Assembly (NCBI GenBank): GCA_041678625.1
Contig: JBAYNS010000011.1
Location: 1 to 20,194 of the forward strand
Direction: 5' to 3'
DNA: 20,194 nt
Source of the DNA: JBAYNS01 sp041678625
GTDB taxonomy: Bacteria > Patescibacteriota > Gracilibacteria > Peribacterales > Peribacteraceae
Shown here: one piece after another, positions 1-9,100 of the stretch
How positions within the stretch are numbered: the first letter of the stretch is position 1
How the letters are laid out: each line of letters begins with the position of its first letter
Made by a program: the position numbers and the translations under genes
The notes under the pieces: generated by a model
Told to the model about the DNA's origin: nothing
Databases searched by the model: none
What the model saw: only the letters and a program-made list of their open reading frames with translations

Positions 1-643
1 CCAACGCCTCTGTAGACAATGTATAGAATGCGCCGGCGAACTTCTCGTGATCAGGTTTCATTCCTGTCATCACGGGTAAGGCGAGCGCCTCACGATCGAA
101 ATCGGTATACATCTGGAGTGCAGCTTGCGCCATTGCATCCGCTTCTTCTTTGGTAGCATGCGCTGTGTGCCCCTCCTGCCACAGAAACTCGAGCGTACGA
201 AGAAAAGGACGCGTGCGCATCTCCCAACGGACAATATTCGCCCATTGATTGATTTTAAGAGGCAGGTCGCGATAGGAATGAATCCACTTGGCAAATGTGG
301 AGTAGATGATGGTCTCACTGGTGGGACGGATGTAGAGCTTTTCCGCCAGTTCTTTGCCTCCACCATGCGTAACAACCGCGCACTCGGGGGCAAATCCTTC
401 TACATGCTCTGCTTCTTTTTGTAAAACAGACTCCGGAATCAGAAGAGGGAAATAGACATTCTGCGCACCGAGCGCTTTGATGCGTGCATCCAGATCGCGC
501 TGCATGTTCTCCCACAGTGCATAGCCATATGGCTTGAAGATGATACAGCCACGAACATCCGCATTTTCCGCAAGCTGTGCCTGTTCAATCACATCCAAAT
601 ACCACTGCGAAAAATTACTCTGTTGATCGGCGATGCGTGCCAC
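1..643 (-). CDS. proS: Prolyl-tRNA synthetase (ProRS), N-terminal part; C-terminus lies outside the window
   Basis: Charges tRNA-Pro with proline in the cytosol. About 214 residues are visible and the frame stays open through base 1, so the gene is cut by the window edge. The N-terminus reads FSQWYLDVIEQAQLAEN, then VRGCIIFKPYGYALWENMQ. Class II catalytic-core signatures follow: RPTSETIIYSTFAKWI, then the motif 2 stretch NIVRWEMRTRPFLRTLEFLW, and QEGHTAHATKEEADAMA. These match the eukaryote/archaeal-type ProRS (the type without the editing insertion between motifs 2 and 3) rather than the long E. coli type. I chose the GTG at 643: the frame is closed upstream by a stop at 728-730, there is no in-frame ATG, and family members start just before the NFSQWYLD segment. 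No good Shine-Dalgarno sequence precedes it. It is the last gene of a same-strand run with the two DUF212 genes. Confidence 0.93.
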   Translation of the reverse strand, partial: MARIADQQSNFSQWYLDVIEQAQLAENADVRGCIIFKPYGYALWENMQRDLDARIKALGAQNVYFPLLIPESVLQKEAEHVEGFAPECAVVTHGGGKELAEKLYIRPTSETIIYSTFAKWIHSYRDLPLKINQWANIVRWEMRTRPFLRTLEFLWQEGHTAHATKEEADAMAQAALQMYTDFDREALALPVMTGMKPDHEKFAGAFYTLSTEAL

Positions 644-727
644 GGAATAAAAGGGGAAGAAACGGCAGCACTGTAGCAAGGAGATGACAAAGACGCCACT
701 CTCTCCCGCTAAAGAAGCTCTGAAAAC

Positions 728-1150
728 TTAAAAAATACGGAAGAGGATTAACGTCAAAACAAGTCCGAAAACAATACCTGCCAACACTTCTACAAGTGAA
801 TGGCCCACTTCCTCGGAAAATTCCGTGAAATCCTGCAAGGTATTGAGTACCCTGCCCTGTTTTGCAACAGTTCGACGTACAACGACTGCGTCGTACCAAA
901 CGATCCCCGCAAAAACCATGGCAATAGCGAATTCCGTGGATGCCAGCCCCATGCGCTCGCCAACGACTACGACTAGGGATGTGACAAATGCGGAATGCCG
1001 GCTGGGCATGCCGCCCTGTGCAAACAAGCGGCGATGCCAGAAACCCGTCTCTACACGATCACTGACAAACTGTGCTATTTCAGCACAGGAAATCACGATG
1101 AACGGAATAATAAACTGGTACGTCGTGAAGATCTCACGCAAAGTGTGCAT
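728..1150 (-). CDS. DUF212 / divergent PAP2 family membrane protein, copy A
   Basis: A 140-aa membrane protein of the DUF212 family (YuiD-like, distantly related to acid phosphatase/vanadium haloperoxidase PAP2 enzymes); its substrate is unknown. The family signature GGMPSRHSAFVTSL is at residues 46-59, WYDAVVVRR at 85-93 and EEVGHSLVEVLAG at about 113-125. Hydrophobic segments are at about 11-30, 53-64, 74-90 and 120-138. The ATG at 1150 was chosen over an upstream in-frame ATG because it gives the same length and N-terminus (M-x-x-LRE) as the adjacent paralogue. By hand count it is about 48% identical to the gene just upstream (1180-1602), 29 bp away. It departs from the usual motifs: R replaces S/T in PS(S/T)HSA, and V replaces the Gly of YDAxGVR, so it may be a specialised copy. 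It probably shares a transcript with its paralogue and proS. Confidence 0.9.
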   Translation of the reverse strand: MHTLREIFTTYQFIIPFIVISCAEIAQFVSDRVETGFWHRRLFAQGGMPSRHSAFVTSLVVVVGERMGLASTEFAIAMVFAGIVWYDAVVVRRTVAKQGRVLNTLQDFTEFSEEVGHSLVEVLAGIVFGLVLTLILFRIF

Positions 1151-1179
1151 GGAGATACTGTACCAGAAAATCCCAGGAT

Positions 1180-1602
1180 TCAACTCAACCAAATTCCCAA
1201 GACCGTCACTCCCGCACCAAAGATGATGCCACCGAGCACTTCCATAAAGGAATGTCCTAACGTCTCTGAGAGGTGATGCCATTTCTGCATGCGGTTGAGA
1301 ACCTGTGCCTGCTCCCGCAGCGCTCCACGCACTCCAATGGCATCGTACCAAATGATACAAGCGAGAACTGTCGCAATGGCGAACTCCACGGAATGCGGAC
1401 CCATCTTACGCCCCACGATAATAAGGAGAGATGTCACAAAGGCTGAGTGTGTACTGGGCATTCCTCCTTGTTGAAAAAGGTGCCGAGACCACTGTCCTGA
1501 ACGGAGGTTTTCCACGAAAAGTTTCGTCACCTCGGAAAGGAGAAGTACGACCAGAGGAATGAGAAAAAGGTACGTACGGAGAAGTTCGCGGAGGAAGATC
1601 AT
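1180..1602 (-). CDS. DUF212 / divergent PAP2 family membrane protein, copy B
   Basis: A 140-aa paralogue of the neighbouring DUF212 protein. It keeps the canonical signatures: GGMPSTHSAF at residues 46-55, WYDAIGVRG at 85-93, QAQVLN at 98-103 and LGHSFMEVLGG at 115-125. Four hydrophobic stretches predict a small integral membrane protein. The His and Ser/Thr of the PSTHS motif correspond to the phosphate-binding region of the PAP2 superfamily, so a phosphatase-like role on a lipid or isoprenoid phosphate is a family-based guess only. The ATG at 1602 is preceded by a TAGAAT -10-like hexamer (1609-1614) with no convincing -35. Stop is TGA. Tandem duplication is the simplest explanation for copies A and B having equal length and aligning without gaps. 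Confidence 0.92.
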   Translation of the reverse strand: MIFLRELLRTYLFLIPLVVLLLSEVTKLFVENLRSGQWSRHLFQQGGMPSTHSAFVTSLLIIVGRKMGPHSVEFAIATVLACIIWYDAIGVRGALREQAQVLNRMQKWHHLSETLGHSFMEVLGGIIFGAGVTVLGIWLS

Positions 1603-1628
1603 TGCACAATTCTACTCTAGCTCTCTTG

Positions 1629-1669
1629 CCCACCATAGCTCCGAGCATAAGCGAAGGAGCGAAGGCGGG
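1629..1669. repeat. Short nested inverted-repeat element (possible dispersed palindromic unit)
   Basis: A 41-bp palindromic unit between the nuclease and DUF212 genes. The outer arms are CCCACC (1629-1634) and GGCGGG (1664-1669), pairing with one wobble. The inner arms are GCTCC (1638-1642) and GGAGC (1656-1660), a perfect match. There is no T-run after the stem on either strand, so a classical terminator is unlikely. It resembles the short dispersed palindromes common in CPR intergenic DNA, which is an impression from memory rather than a search. It may act as an RNA stem between cotranscribed genes. Confidence 0.5.
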
Positions 1670-1681
1670 AGCACTAACCCC

Positions 1682-2503
1682 CTAACTCACAGCTGCGACA
1701 TCGCAGATACCGCGATACGGACATCGGCTACAGACGGACTTTCCGGGAGTGGGATGAAAATCCTGCTCATCCATACGTTCTTTAAGGTGCATGATTTGCT
1801 TTTGCGCATCTGCGAGCTGCCCCGCTAAACGTGATGTTGTACGCTCAACTACCTGATCATCATTGAGATAAAGGAGAATGAGCTCCGTGCACGGCATGTC
1901 ATAGAGTTCCTGTATAGCGAGTGCGTAGATGGAAAGCTGCAGATCTGCATCAGCCTCGTTCTGAGAACGCGGCGGCGATGTTTTAAAATCGATCACTCTG
2001 ATCCCCGACTGTACAGCGGGCAGGCCTGACCCCTGACCCCTGACTTCTTCCACTCGATCCATACGACCGCTCAGAAGCACTCCGTCAATGGGAATCTTGA
2101 AGCTCTGTTCAACGGCAAGAACATGCCGTGGTTCCCGGGACCACCATTGGAAGAAGTGCTGAAGTAATTGCATCCCACGCTCGCGATGAAAATCCGCCTC
2201 CAGACGCGTGGAATAGGTATCAAGAATAAAGGATTGATGCCAAAGATCACGTAAGTGGTCAGTGGTAAGTAATAAGTGGTCAGTATCAGTAGCGGCACTC
2301 TGTTGAAACATTGCCAACTGATCACTGGCCACTGAACTCTGACCACTCATTTCCAGTTCTCCAAATTTCTTCAAACAGTTGTGCACCGAGGAGCCAAAGC
2401 TTTCCGCCTGACTGATTCCGTGCGGGAGTTTTTTGATCACCTGAAACTCGTACTGACGAGGGCAGATGCGATAGGTGTTCAGTTGAGAGTAGGAGAGGGG
2501 CAC
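1682..2503 (-). CDS. RecB/AddB/Cas4-like PD-(D/E)XK nuclease with predicted 4Fe-4S cluster
   Basis: A 273-aa nuclease of the PD-(D/E)XK superfamily (RecB-family exonuclease, Cas4/AddB-like). The catalytic core is visible: H41 in the GSSVH segment, E132 (VEQSF), D149 in GRMDRV, D172 and K174 in VIDFKTS, and the helix motif QLSIYALA at 189-196. Four cysteines placed as in AddB/Cas4 proteins, C14 (ICPRQYEF) and C258, C261 and C267 (CSRCPYRGIC), predict a 4Fe-4S cluster tying the two ends together. A DNA end-processing or repair role is likely; no helicase partner or CRISPR array is present here. It starts with GTG at 2503, because an in-frame stop lies at 2513-2515. Two stretches of repeat DNA sit in frame, at residues about 53-85 and 152-163, both away from the catalytic motifs. 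Stop is TAG. Confidence 0.9.
   Translation of the reverse strand: MPLSYSQLNTYRICPRQYEFQVIKKLPHGISQAESFGSSVHNCLKKFGELEMSGQSSVASDQLAMFQQSAATDTDHLLLTTDHLRDLWHQSFILDTYSTRLEADFHRERGMQLLQHFFQWWSREPRHVLAVEQSFKIPIDGVLLSGRMDRVEEVRGQGSGLPAVQSGIRVIDFKTSPPRSQNEADADLQLSIYALAIQELYDMPCTELILLYLNDDQVVERTTSRLAGQLADAQKQIMHLKERMDEQDFHPTPGKSVCSRCPYRGICDVAAVS
2025..2044. repeat. Short tandem repeat inside the nuclease gene (period 7)
   Basis: CCTGAC occurs three times at 7-bp spacing (2025-2030, 2032-2037, 2039-2044). It encodes part of the linker EVRGQGSGLPA between the GRMDRV and VIDFKTS catalytic motifs, where length variation should be tolerated. A 7-bp period is prone to slippage, and gain or loss of one unit would shift the frame. 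Confidence 0.7.
2252..2347. repeat. In-frame repeat insertion in the nuclease gene (direct plus inverted copies)
   Basis: TAAGTGGTCAGT occurs perfectly at 2252-2263 and 2273-2284 (period 21). AGTGGTCAG has a perfect inverted copy, CTGACCACT, at 2339-2347, and related CACTGGCCACTGA units lie between. The block is 96 bp, a multiple of three, and encodes a Ser/Thr/Asp/Leu-rich linker near residues 53-85 that matches nothing in the nuclease family. It looks like intergenic-type repeat DNA inserted without breaking the frame. Confidence 0.7.
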
Positions 2504-2598
2504 ACCTCTACTTTACTCTGTCATCATAAGCAACGCTTGCAACATCTGAAATGAGAATAGCTGAAACGAGCAGTGCCAGTATTGAAGAACGAACGCTC

Positions 2599-5500
2599 TT
2601 ATTGCAATGAGCGGAGCGTCTTATTGAGCGCGCTGCGGTACTTGTCCGGGCTGAGGTAGTAGCGTTGTGTGCTAGTTCCACCCCACTCCTGTACAAGTGT
2701 TTCGCTATTGATATAATTCCTAAGTCTGCTGAAGAACTGGTGCGAACGGTTCGCCGTAGCAAAGAACGACTCGTCTTCAAATGTTTCTTCGATAACGTCT
2801 GTCCATTGTTTCTGTGTGAGTTGTGCACCCCGCGCGTACACGGCGAGAATGTTCATTAGTGTGTTCTTGGCTGATTCTTTTTTGGTTACGTGCTCGTCCT
2901 GTTCTATGGGGAACGCGAGTGCGTTGTGTATGGCATTGGCAAACACCGATGAGTATTTGCTTTCTATATGCTTTTTAAATTCACTGTGTACGGCTGTCCA
3001 ACTGTACCAGCGTCCATCATCGGTTTCGACGCGCATGCCAACTGTGGTGTCTCCTTTCGGTGATGCAAATCCAAGCGGGTGCACATACTTCTGTTTATCA
3101 AACTTGGGTGTCTGCAGGAAGACGATTGTTTCCGTGCCCTCATCGTAGGCGACATATTCGTAATACTGTTTATTCTCACCTTTCCCGCGCTCATTGCCGT
3201 AATGATGCCAGATGCCAGGATTCTTTTTTGCTATCTCAATGTCTTTCTCTTGATCAGTGAGTACACGTTCTTTCTCGGTTTTTTTTTGCGCTTGCATTTC
3301 TGTTTCACGCTCCAGCATTTTCCGCTTATATGCTTGCAACACTGAATGCATTTGCACGGCGAATTTTGGATGTTTCATACGCCACACTCTCCAGGATTCC
3401 TCATTTTTTGTTGTTGCTTGTGCATTGTTAGTGTGCATGCCGGGACCTGCCACTGTCCTTTCAAAATATTGTGTCGTGGCAATCGTGTAATTTTTTGTTA
3501 CGACTGACCACTCATCTTTTTCTTTGTCATAGACAAAATAGACAACCGACTGAATCGAACAGAGTGGTTTGCCATGATACCCGTCACCTTTGTGAAATTC
3601 TTCGGAATGTACAATCATTGGTGTATCTGGCACACCGGCAGGATTTGTAGCTTCGGGGTTAATATCCATTTTTGAAATATCAATTGCTTTGGAATTCACA
3701 GAGCCATACACATAGGTCCATTCGTTACCCCTTGCCACTTCTCCAGATTGGCATTTTCGTAAGTTGCCGTCGTACCGTTCCGTATAAGCCTGTGCAAGTA
3801 ATCCTATTGCAGTTCTAGCATCAATGCTGCCGTTTGACCTTTGTTCTAGGATAGCATCTTGCAGCGGGCGGAATACTTTTTCGTATTCCTCTTTCCCAAT
3901 ATGCATTGTGATTGTTCCCGCAAGGCGTTCCAATCCATTGTGGTAGAACTCTTCATCTATTCTTCCTTGCCACGTTTTTCCTGTAACCAAGAAGTACCCT
4001 ATCCATCCATACGGATCTAATGTGAAACTCGGAGGCTGTTCTTGTTCCAACAGTTTTGCCAGGGTCTTACCATCCTGCACAGTATTCAATGCTTTACGCC
4101 TCTTACTCTGGTACAGAATCTCATCGAGAGTGCCATGCTGAACGACCTTTGGTATGCCGCTTGGCGTCTGCTCATTGATCCACTCTGCGGAAAAAATCCC
4201 GAGCTGTACGTACAGACTACGGTCTGTATCAATCTTCTGTGCTATCGCAAGATATTGTTTGTACTCTTTTTGTACATGTTCTATGGCGATCTTCTCCTCT
4301 TCGCTGGAAGCGTTCTTGATCGCCTCCCTTATTTTGCCATGTAATGAAGCATAAGGTTCATTGTATAGAACTTCATTCCGTACATTTCTATCGCCGTAGA
4401 CATCAGTAGTATTCTTAAGTTGTGCGCTTAAGTGCAGTGTTGAGCGTGACACTTTCAGCCCCTGAAACTGCGCCATAATACTTGCCTCCATCTGTCGCAG
4501 CATTTTCCAACTCTGATAGTAAGAAAGTGCTTGCCGTCTTTCCCATCCACGGCGTCCGCCTGGCCCATGTTCAATGCTCTCTAAACGAATAAGTTCTTTC
4601 TGTATGGGATTTTGTGTTTCCTGTGCATATTCCTCCACAAGTTCATCCCACGACTGCATGCGCTGCTTGGTCGCTGCTATGCCAAAACCTGTATTTTTGG
4701 TCATTGCTGGTCCCCAGCTCAGGTATGCCTTTTGTTCATTCAATGGATTTGCTCCACCTAGACCAACTGCCTGCCAGATATCGAGTGGTGCTTCCAGCAT
4801 CCCTATCACATTGCCCGAGAGGTCATACATGAGCGGATCTGCATTGTCCTTGACCAATTCCAGTCCGCGATTCAATTCATCGCCGAATCCCCACGCTATT
4901 AGCATAAGTGCTAGAAATTTGACGGTAACCGGTACTCCTTTGATCTTTGATAACACTGCAAGCCTCTTTGCAATCTTCGGATACATCCGCAGCAATGGAC
5001 CAGTCGTGAATTTGCTGACCACAATTCCCAATCCATCGACCCCTTTGCCTGCTGCAAGAAAAGAGGAATACATAAGCATCGCTTTCGTCTTATCTTCTGA
5101 TATGTACAGGTAGTACATGTACGTCAGCAAACTCCCGACTTCCGCAGGAGCCATTGTTTTAAGTGCTTCACGTGCAATACGAGATGCGAGACTGTTTCCT
5201 GCGAACATCTCTTGCAACATGGAGGCTTCAATTCCGTGTTGTGCGAATTCTAGTTTGACTGGAATGACCGCCTTCACTAGTTTTACCCGCGCACCGAGTA
5301 ACTTTCCAACCACTAAAGTGTCCAACACATGTTCCAATCCTTCTTCAGCGCCTTCCTGCGCGGTCATGGCTGCGAGTGCAGCGTATTGGCTACTCTGTGT
5401 ATTTGCGATTTCCAAACCACTTCTGTACAACATTTTCTTCTGTAGGTACTCCTGAATGCAGGAAAGGAGCAATGCTCGCTCCTCCGTACCTATTGCTTTG

Positions 5501-6165
5501 CCTGCTTGTGCCCGTTCCCGGATAAGTTCGAGTGTTTGCAGAACGCCTTTTTTTGCGCGCAACAGCGTTGCATGTTCCATGAAGAGGAATGCCTCTCTTT
5601 TTTCATCCATATCCCCCCGTGCTTGATGAATTTGTGGGATTTCTTCCTGTACATCTTCCAAGATGGTTTGCCACTGATTCGCAAATTCTTTTGGTAGGCC
5701 AAGATTGATTCGTAATTTCTCAGTATCCTGTTCATTCCATTGCCTCTGTTCCTCTTCCGGGTGCAGCTGTCCGAATACTAACTCTTCCACTATCCGTCGC
5801 TCTTCGAGGTATTTGCGGAATGTTTGTACTATGGTATTTCTGTTCACCTGTTTCGCATCCAACGTTTGGCATAGTGCAATGAGTTCCTTTTCCATTGAGT
5901 GAATCTCTGCATACTTCTTTGCCAGCTGCAAGCGTGCAGGTATTGCTTGCACTGCTTCCGACTCCAGCGCAGGCAGCGGTTCGTATAGAAGCAATGCCGA
6001 CTCTTTGAGTGCTTGTTCCTCCTCTGCGGAGAAGCCGAGTTCCTTCAGATTTCTTTCCAAAAATACATCAAGAACTTCCTGTTTTTCTTTCTGTTCAACT
6101 GTGCATTCACTTTGCTCGCTTGAACTTTCGGGGAGTGCCGATTGTGTTGGGCGTTCCTGTGCCAT
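2599..6165 (-). CDS. Unknown 1188-aa protein, last gene of the five-gene unknown cluster
   Basis: I do not recognise a family. The first about 250 residues are highly charged and probably helical, including Glu/Lys-rich stretches suggestive of coiled coil. Hydrophobic stretches lie at about 340-355, 362-383 and most clearly 412-427 (TVKFLALMLIAWGFG), so one or more membrane segments are possible. The second half is soluble-looking and rich in aromatic residues: Trp/Tyr-rich segments such as WTYVYGSVNS and QYYEYVAYDEG, and a charged coil around residues 935-985 (KRKMLERETEMQAQKKTEKE). No catalytic motif or signal peptide is visible. The ATG at 6165 lies 10 bp after the stop of the preceding gene, implying cotranscription and possibly translational coupling. 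A 96-bp gap separates it from the nuclease gene downstream. The size and its pairing with the 1295-aa protein suggest a structural or scaffold role; this is inference. Confidence 0.85.
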   Translation of the reverse strand: MAQERPTQSALPESSSEQSECTVEQKEKQEVLDVFLERNLKELGFSAEEEQALKESALLLYEPLPALESEAVQAIPARLQLAKKYAEIHSMEKELIALCQTLDAKQVNRNTIVQTFRKYLEERRIVEELVFGQLHPEEEQRQWNEQDTEKLRINLGLPKEFANQWQTILEDVQEEIPQIHQARGDMDEKREAFLFMEHATLLRAKKGVLQTLELIRERAQAGKAIGTEERALLLSCIQEYLQKKMLYRSGLEIANTQSSQYAALAAMTAQEGAEEGLEHVLDTLVVGKLLGARVKLVKAVIPVKLEFAQHGIEASMLQEMFAGNSLASRIAREALKTMAPAEVGSLLTYMYYLYISEDKTKAMLMYSSFLAAGKGVDGLGIVVSKFTTGPLLRMYPKIAKRLAVLSKIKGVPVTVKFLALMLIAWGFGDELNRGLELVKDNADPLMYDLSGNVIGMLEAPLDIWQAVGLGGANPLNEQKAYLSWGPAMTKNTGFGIAATKQRMQSWDELVEEYAQETQNPIQKELIRLESIEHGPGGRRGWERRQALSYYQSWKMLRQMEASIMAQFQGLKVSRSTLHLSAQLKNTTDVYGDRNVRNEVLYNEPYASLHGKIREAIKNASSEEEKIAIEHVQKEYKQYLAIAQKIDTDRSLYVQLGIFSAEWINEQTPSGIPKVVQHGTLDEILYQSKRRKALNTVQDGKTLAKLLEQEQPPSFTLDPYGWIGYFLVTGKTWQGRIDEEFYHNGLERLAGTITMHIGKEEYEKVFRPLQDAILEQRSNGSIDARTAIGLLAQAYTERYDGNLRKCQSGEVARGNEWTYVYGSVNSKAIDISKMDINPEATNPAGVPDTPMIVHSEEFHKGDGYHGKPLCSIQSVVYFVYDKEKDEWSVVTKNYTIATTQYFERTVAGPGMHTNNAQATTKNEESWRVWRMKHPKFAVQMHSVLQAYKRKMLERETEMQAQKKTEKERVLTDQEKDIEIAKKNPGIWHHYGNERGKGENKQYYEYVAYDEGTETIVFLQTPKFDKQKYVHPLGFASPKGDTTVGMRVETDDGRWYSWTAVHSEFKKHIESKYSSVFANAIHNALAFPIEQDEHVTKKESAKNTLMNILAVYARGAQLTQKQWTDVIEETFEDESFFATANRSHQFFSRLRNYINSETLVQEWGGTSTQRYYLSPDKYRSALNKTLRSLQ

Positions 6166-6175
6166 AGCTTTCTGT

Positions 6176-9100
6176 TTATTTGACCTTCACGTTTACATCT
6201 GTCGTTGTGTCGAGATTAGTATCTGTATCGATTTTAGGCAGATTTTGGTCTGTTTCTATGGCAGCTTTCGTTGTGCCTGCCCGTGCACTCCCTGTTTTCA
6301 ATCCATACTCTGTTTGCACGTCTTTCAACTCCGAGAGCAGGCTATCTGATTCGATACCTTCTCCTGTATTAGCTTTAGTCTCTACATCCGAGCTCGCAGT
6401 TTTTTGTGCTTGTTCTATCCTGGTCCGTAACCCCTCCACTTTTGCCAAGAGTGCCTTCGTGCGCGTTATGACGTCTGTGTCACCTCCTTCGCGATTAAGT
6501 TGTTGAATTTCCGCTTCAATTTCCTGTGCGAGTGTCTTTGCTCTGTCCACCGATCTCTGCAACTTACCAGCAGTGAGATTCTGTTCACCCTGGAGTACGC
6601 GCCAATCACTTTCCTCCCGAGCAAAGCGCTTATCAAAGTCTTCCAGGTGTTGTTCCCTGGCCTGTCGCACATTCTCTTGTTCCCGCGCTGTACGCTCTGC
6701 GGCTTCTGTCTGTGCTTTTTCTGCAGCTTCCGTTGCTCGTTTTTTTGCACCCTTTTTTGCAGAACCAACTATGTCGAGCCGTGCCTGTAATTCTGCTCTA
6801 GCAGCCGGCACGAGGTCTGGTTGCTGCAATGAAAGTTCGAGTTTGGTTTCAAGATCCTGCCACTGTTTGATCTCCCACTCTGCCCCTTCGCGGCCAGCTT
6901 GCCTGCGGACTCTGCTGATGTCGCTATCCATGTGAGCATAATAGGTTGTAGCATCGAACGTTTTTGTCTCCGGCATTGCCTCAGCTGGCCTCTTTGTTTT
7001 TGAACCACTGGTTTCTTCAGATGTGTCAGTTACTTCCCTGGTAGACGTATCAACTTCTGGCTTTGTTTCTGCTTCTACTTCGGTAGACGTATCACTATCA
7101 ACTTTTGTTTCGGTATCCACATTCGTATCGGCCTCTTCTTCCACCATTTCCTCTGCAATTTCCATTGGCACTCCGCCGAGTGAGCGATTCACTGCATTAT
7201 AGATATCTTCTGCCCGGGCGTTGTGTGTTTCTTCGATTGTCTCTCCCTTTACCTTTCGTGTTTTCTCTATTTTTTCAATCATTCTTTTTCTGAGAACACG
7301 TGTCAGTTCCTCTTTTGTCATATCAGTTTTTCTGCCAGTTTCATGCCCCCGAAATTTCTTTAACGTCACGATGTCTGCCAATCGCCTCGCATAATGCGCA
7401 AAAGATCCGTAAGTACCACTCACATTGGTATCAAGGTGAATTTTTCGCGCAATTGTTTGTAATTTACCATTATCTGTATTGGGGTCTTCTACTGCACGTA
7501 TCCATTCAGGACGGATACCTGCAGCCCGCAACCGGTTATTCACATCTCTCCCTTGGAAGTGTCTTTCGATGGGATTCGGCATCTTGCCAGATTCAGTCTC
7601 CAAATACGCACCTACATTCTTATAAACGATAGTATCTATCCATCCGCGACGTGCGCGGTACGCAAGAACCCCGGGAGACGTAATGGGGTTCAGCTGTAAT
7701 ACTTTTGTGGTCAATCTCTTCATTGTCCCACCGGACAGTGGCCCGCCACCTATCGCAAGCCGCTTGCAGCGTGCAACCGTACCCACACTGAGCGTCATCA
7801 CAGCAGCAACTGCTGCTCCAGAACCAAAGCTGGCCCACCACTCCTTCCGGTCTTTCCTTTCGCCCGCTAAGCCACCTGGAGTCAGTAATTCAATGGGGGC
7901 TACAAAGTAGCTTATTGTGTCGCCTTTCCATTCTTCGAGAATGTACACGAAATTGCCAAACACCATTGCGGGCGTCTTACCGACAAATGAGGCAAGTAAC
8001 TCATTATTCTCGCTATTATTTTCCTGTATTCCGCGCAATTTTTGAACAAACGCACGTATGGCAAACTCGGGACTTCCCTGTCCGTAGTACAGTGTCGGAG
8101 ACAAACTGCATATGCTGTCTGGATCCTGATTGTTGGGATCGACACTAAGATCCCATTCTTCTTTTGCCTCATCGTTAAACCACTTCACTCTTCCGTCGCC
8201 ACTCACTGTTAATTGTATACCAATACCTCCAAGTGCGGTTTGCAATTTCGTATACGCAGTCATTAAGTCCTCATGCGTTATATTTTCTATTCCTTCACGA
8301 TCGGATGCCACCGTTGCATTAAGGAATAAGTACATATCTCGGTACTTTTCCAATGCATGAAGCGCCTTGGTGTATGGTGCCGCCTCTGGGGAATTAAGGT
8401 GAGAGCTCTGCTTGCGTTTTAGATACGATTCCAGAACATCAAATTGCTTCTTGTGATTATCGGCTACCAATTCCTGCTTCTTAAGATCAACCCATTCTGC
8501 AATTCCCTCATCAACCAGAGGGGCTATTTCTCCCATTTTTTCTGCTGCCCACCCGGCAATATCGGAGCCGATTGCTCCGATGCGACTGACATATTCTTTC
8601 ATCTTTTGCATATCCGGAGCCGGGATCGAAACATCCGCCTGATAGGGCAGAGGCGCCCCCTTTTGCAGCGCCTGCATGAGCACTGGAATACTGGCTGGCA
8701 TCAGTCCCTTTTTCTTTCCCTTTTGCAAAGCCTTGCCTACTACTATAACCACGCCTCCCAGAGCAAGAAGTGAAATAATCGGATGGCTCTTAGCTGTTTT
8801 TGCTCCTTTTTTAGCCAAGAATGCTACGAGTTGTGTTAATTTTTCACCTACTGCCAGACTCGCATTCCCTATAATTGTAAGAATCCCCGATTTCCAAGCC
8901 AAAGCGGCCCCTATCGCCAATTGTCCTTCATGCTGTGTTATCCATAGACGGATACTGCTCAGAACGCTTTCCATGCTCTCTTCGTATGCTTGGAACGCTG
9001 CCTCTGTTTTTTTGTATGGGAGCCCTTCTACAAGTATTTCACCGTATTTTTCATTCATATCTTTCCTGAATTGTTCACGTTCGGCAATTTTGTTACCAAA

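Noticed and set aside
1682..2503. Cas4 of a CRISPR-Cas locus
   Set aside because: No repeat-spacer array or other cas gene nearby; a stand-alone RecB-family nuclease is the safer call.
2508..2828. Minus-strand frame covering the 96-bp gap after the 1188-aa gene
   Set aside because: Overlaps the C-terminal coding region in another frame; Ser/Arg-rich translation, no support.
4574..5113. 179-codon plus-strand frame opposite the 1188-aa gene
   Set aside because: Shadow of the real gene; Ser/Pro-rich translation without recognisable features.
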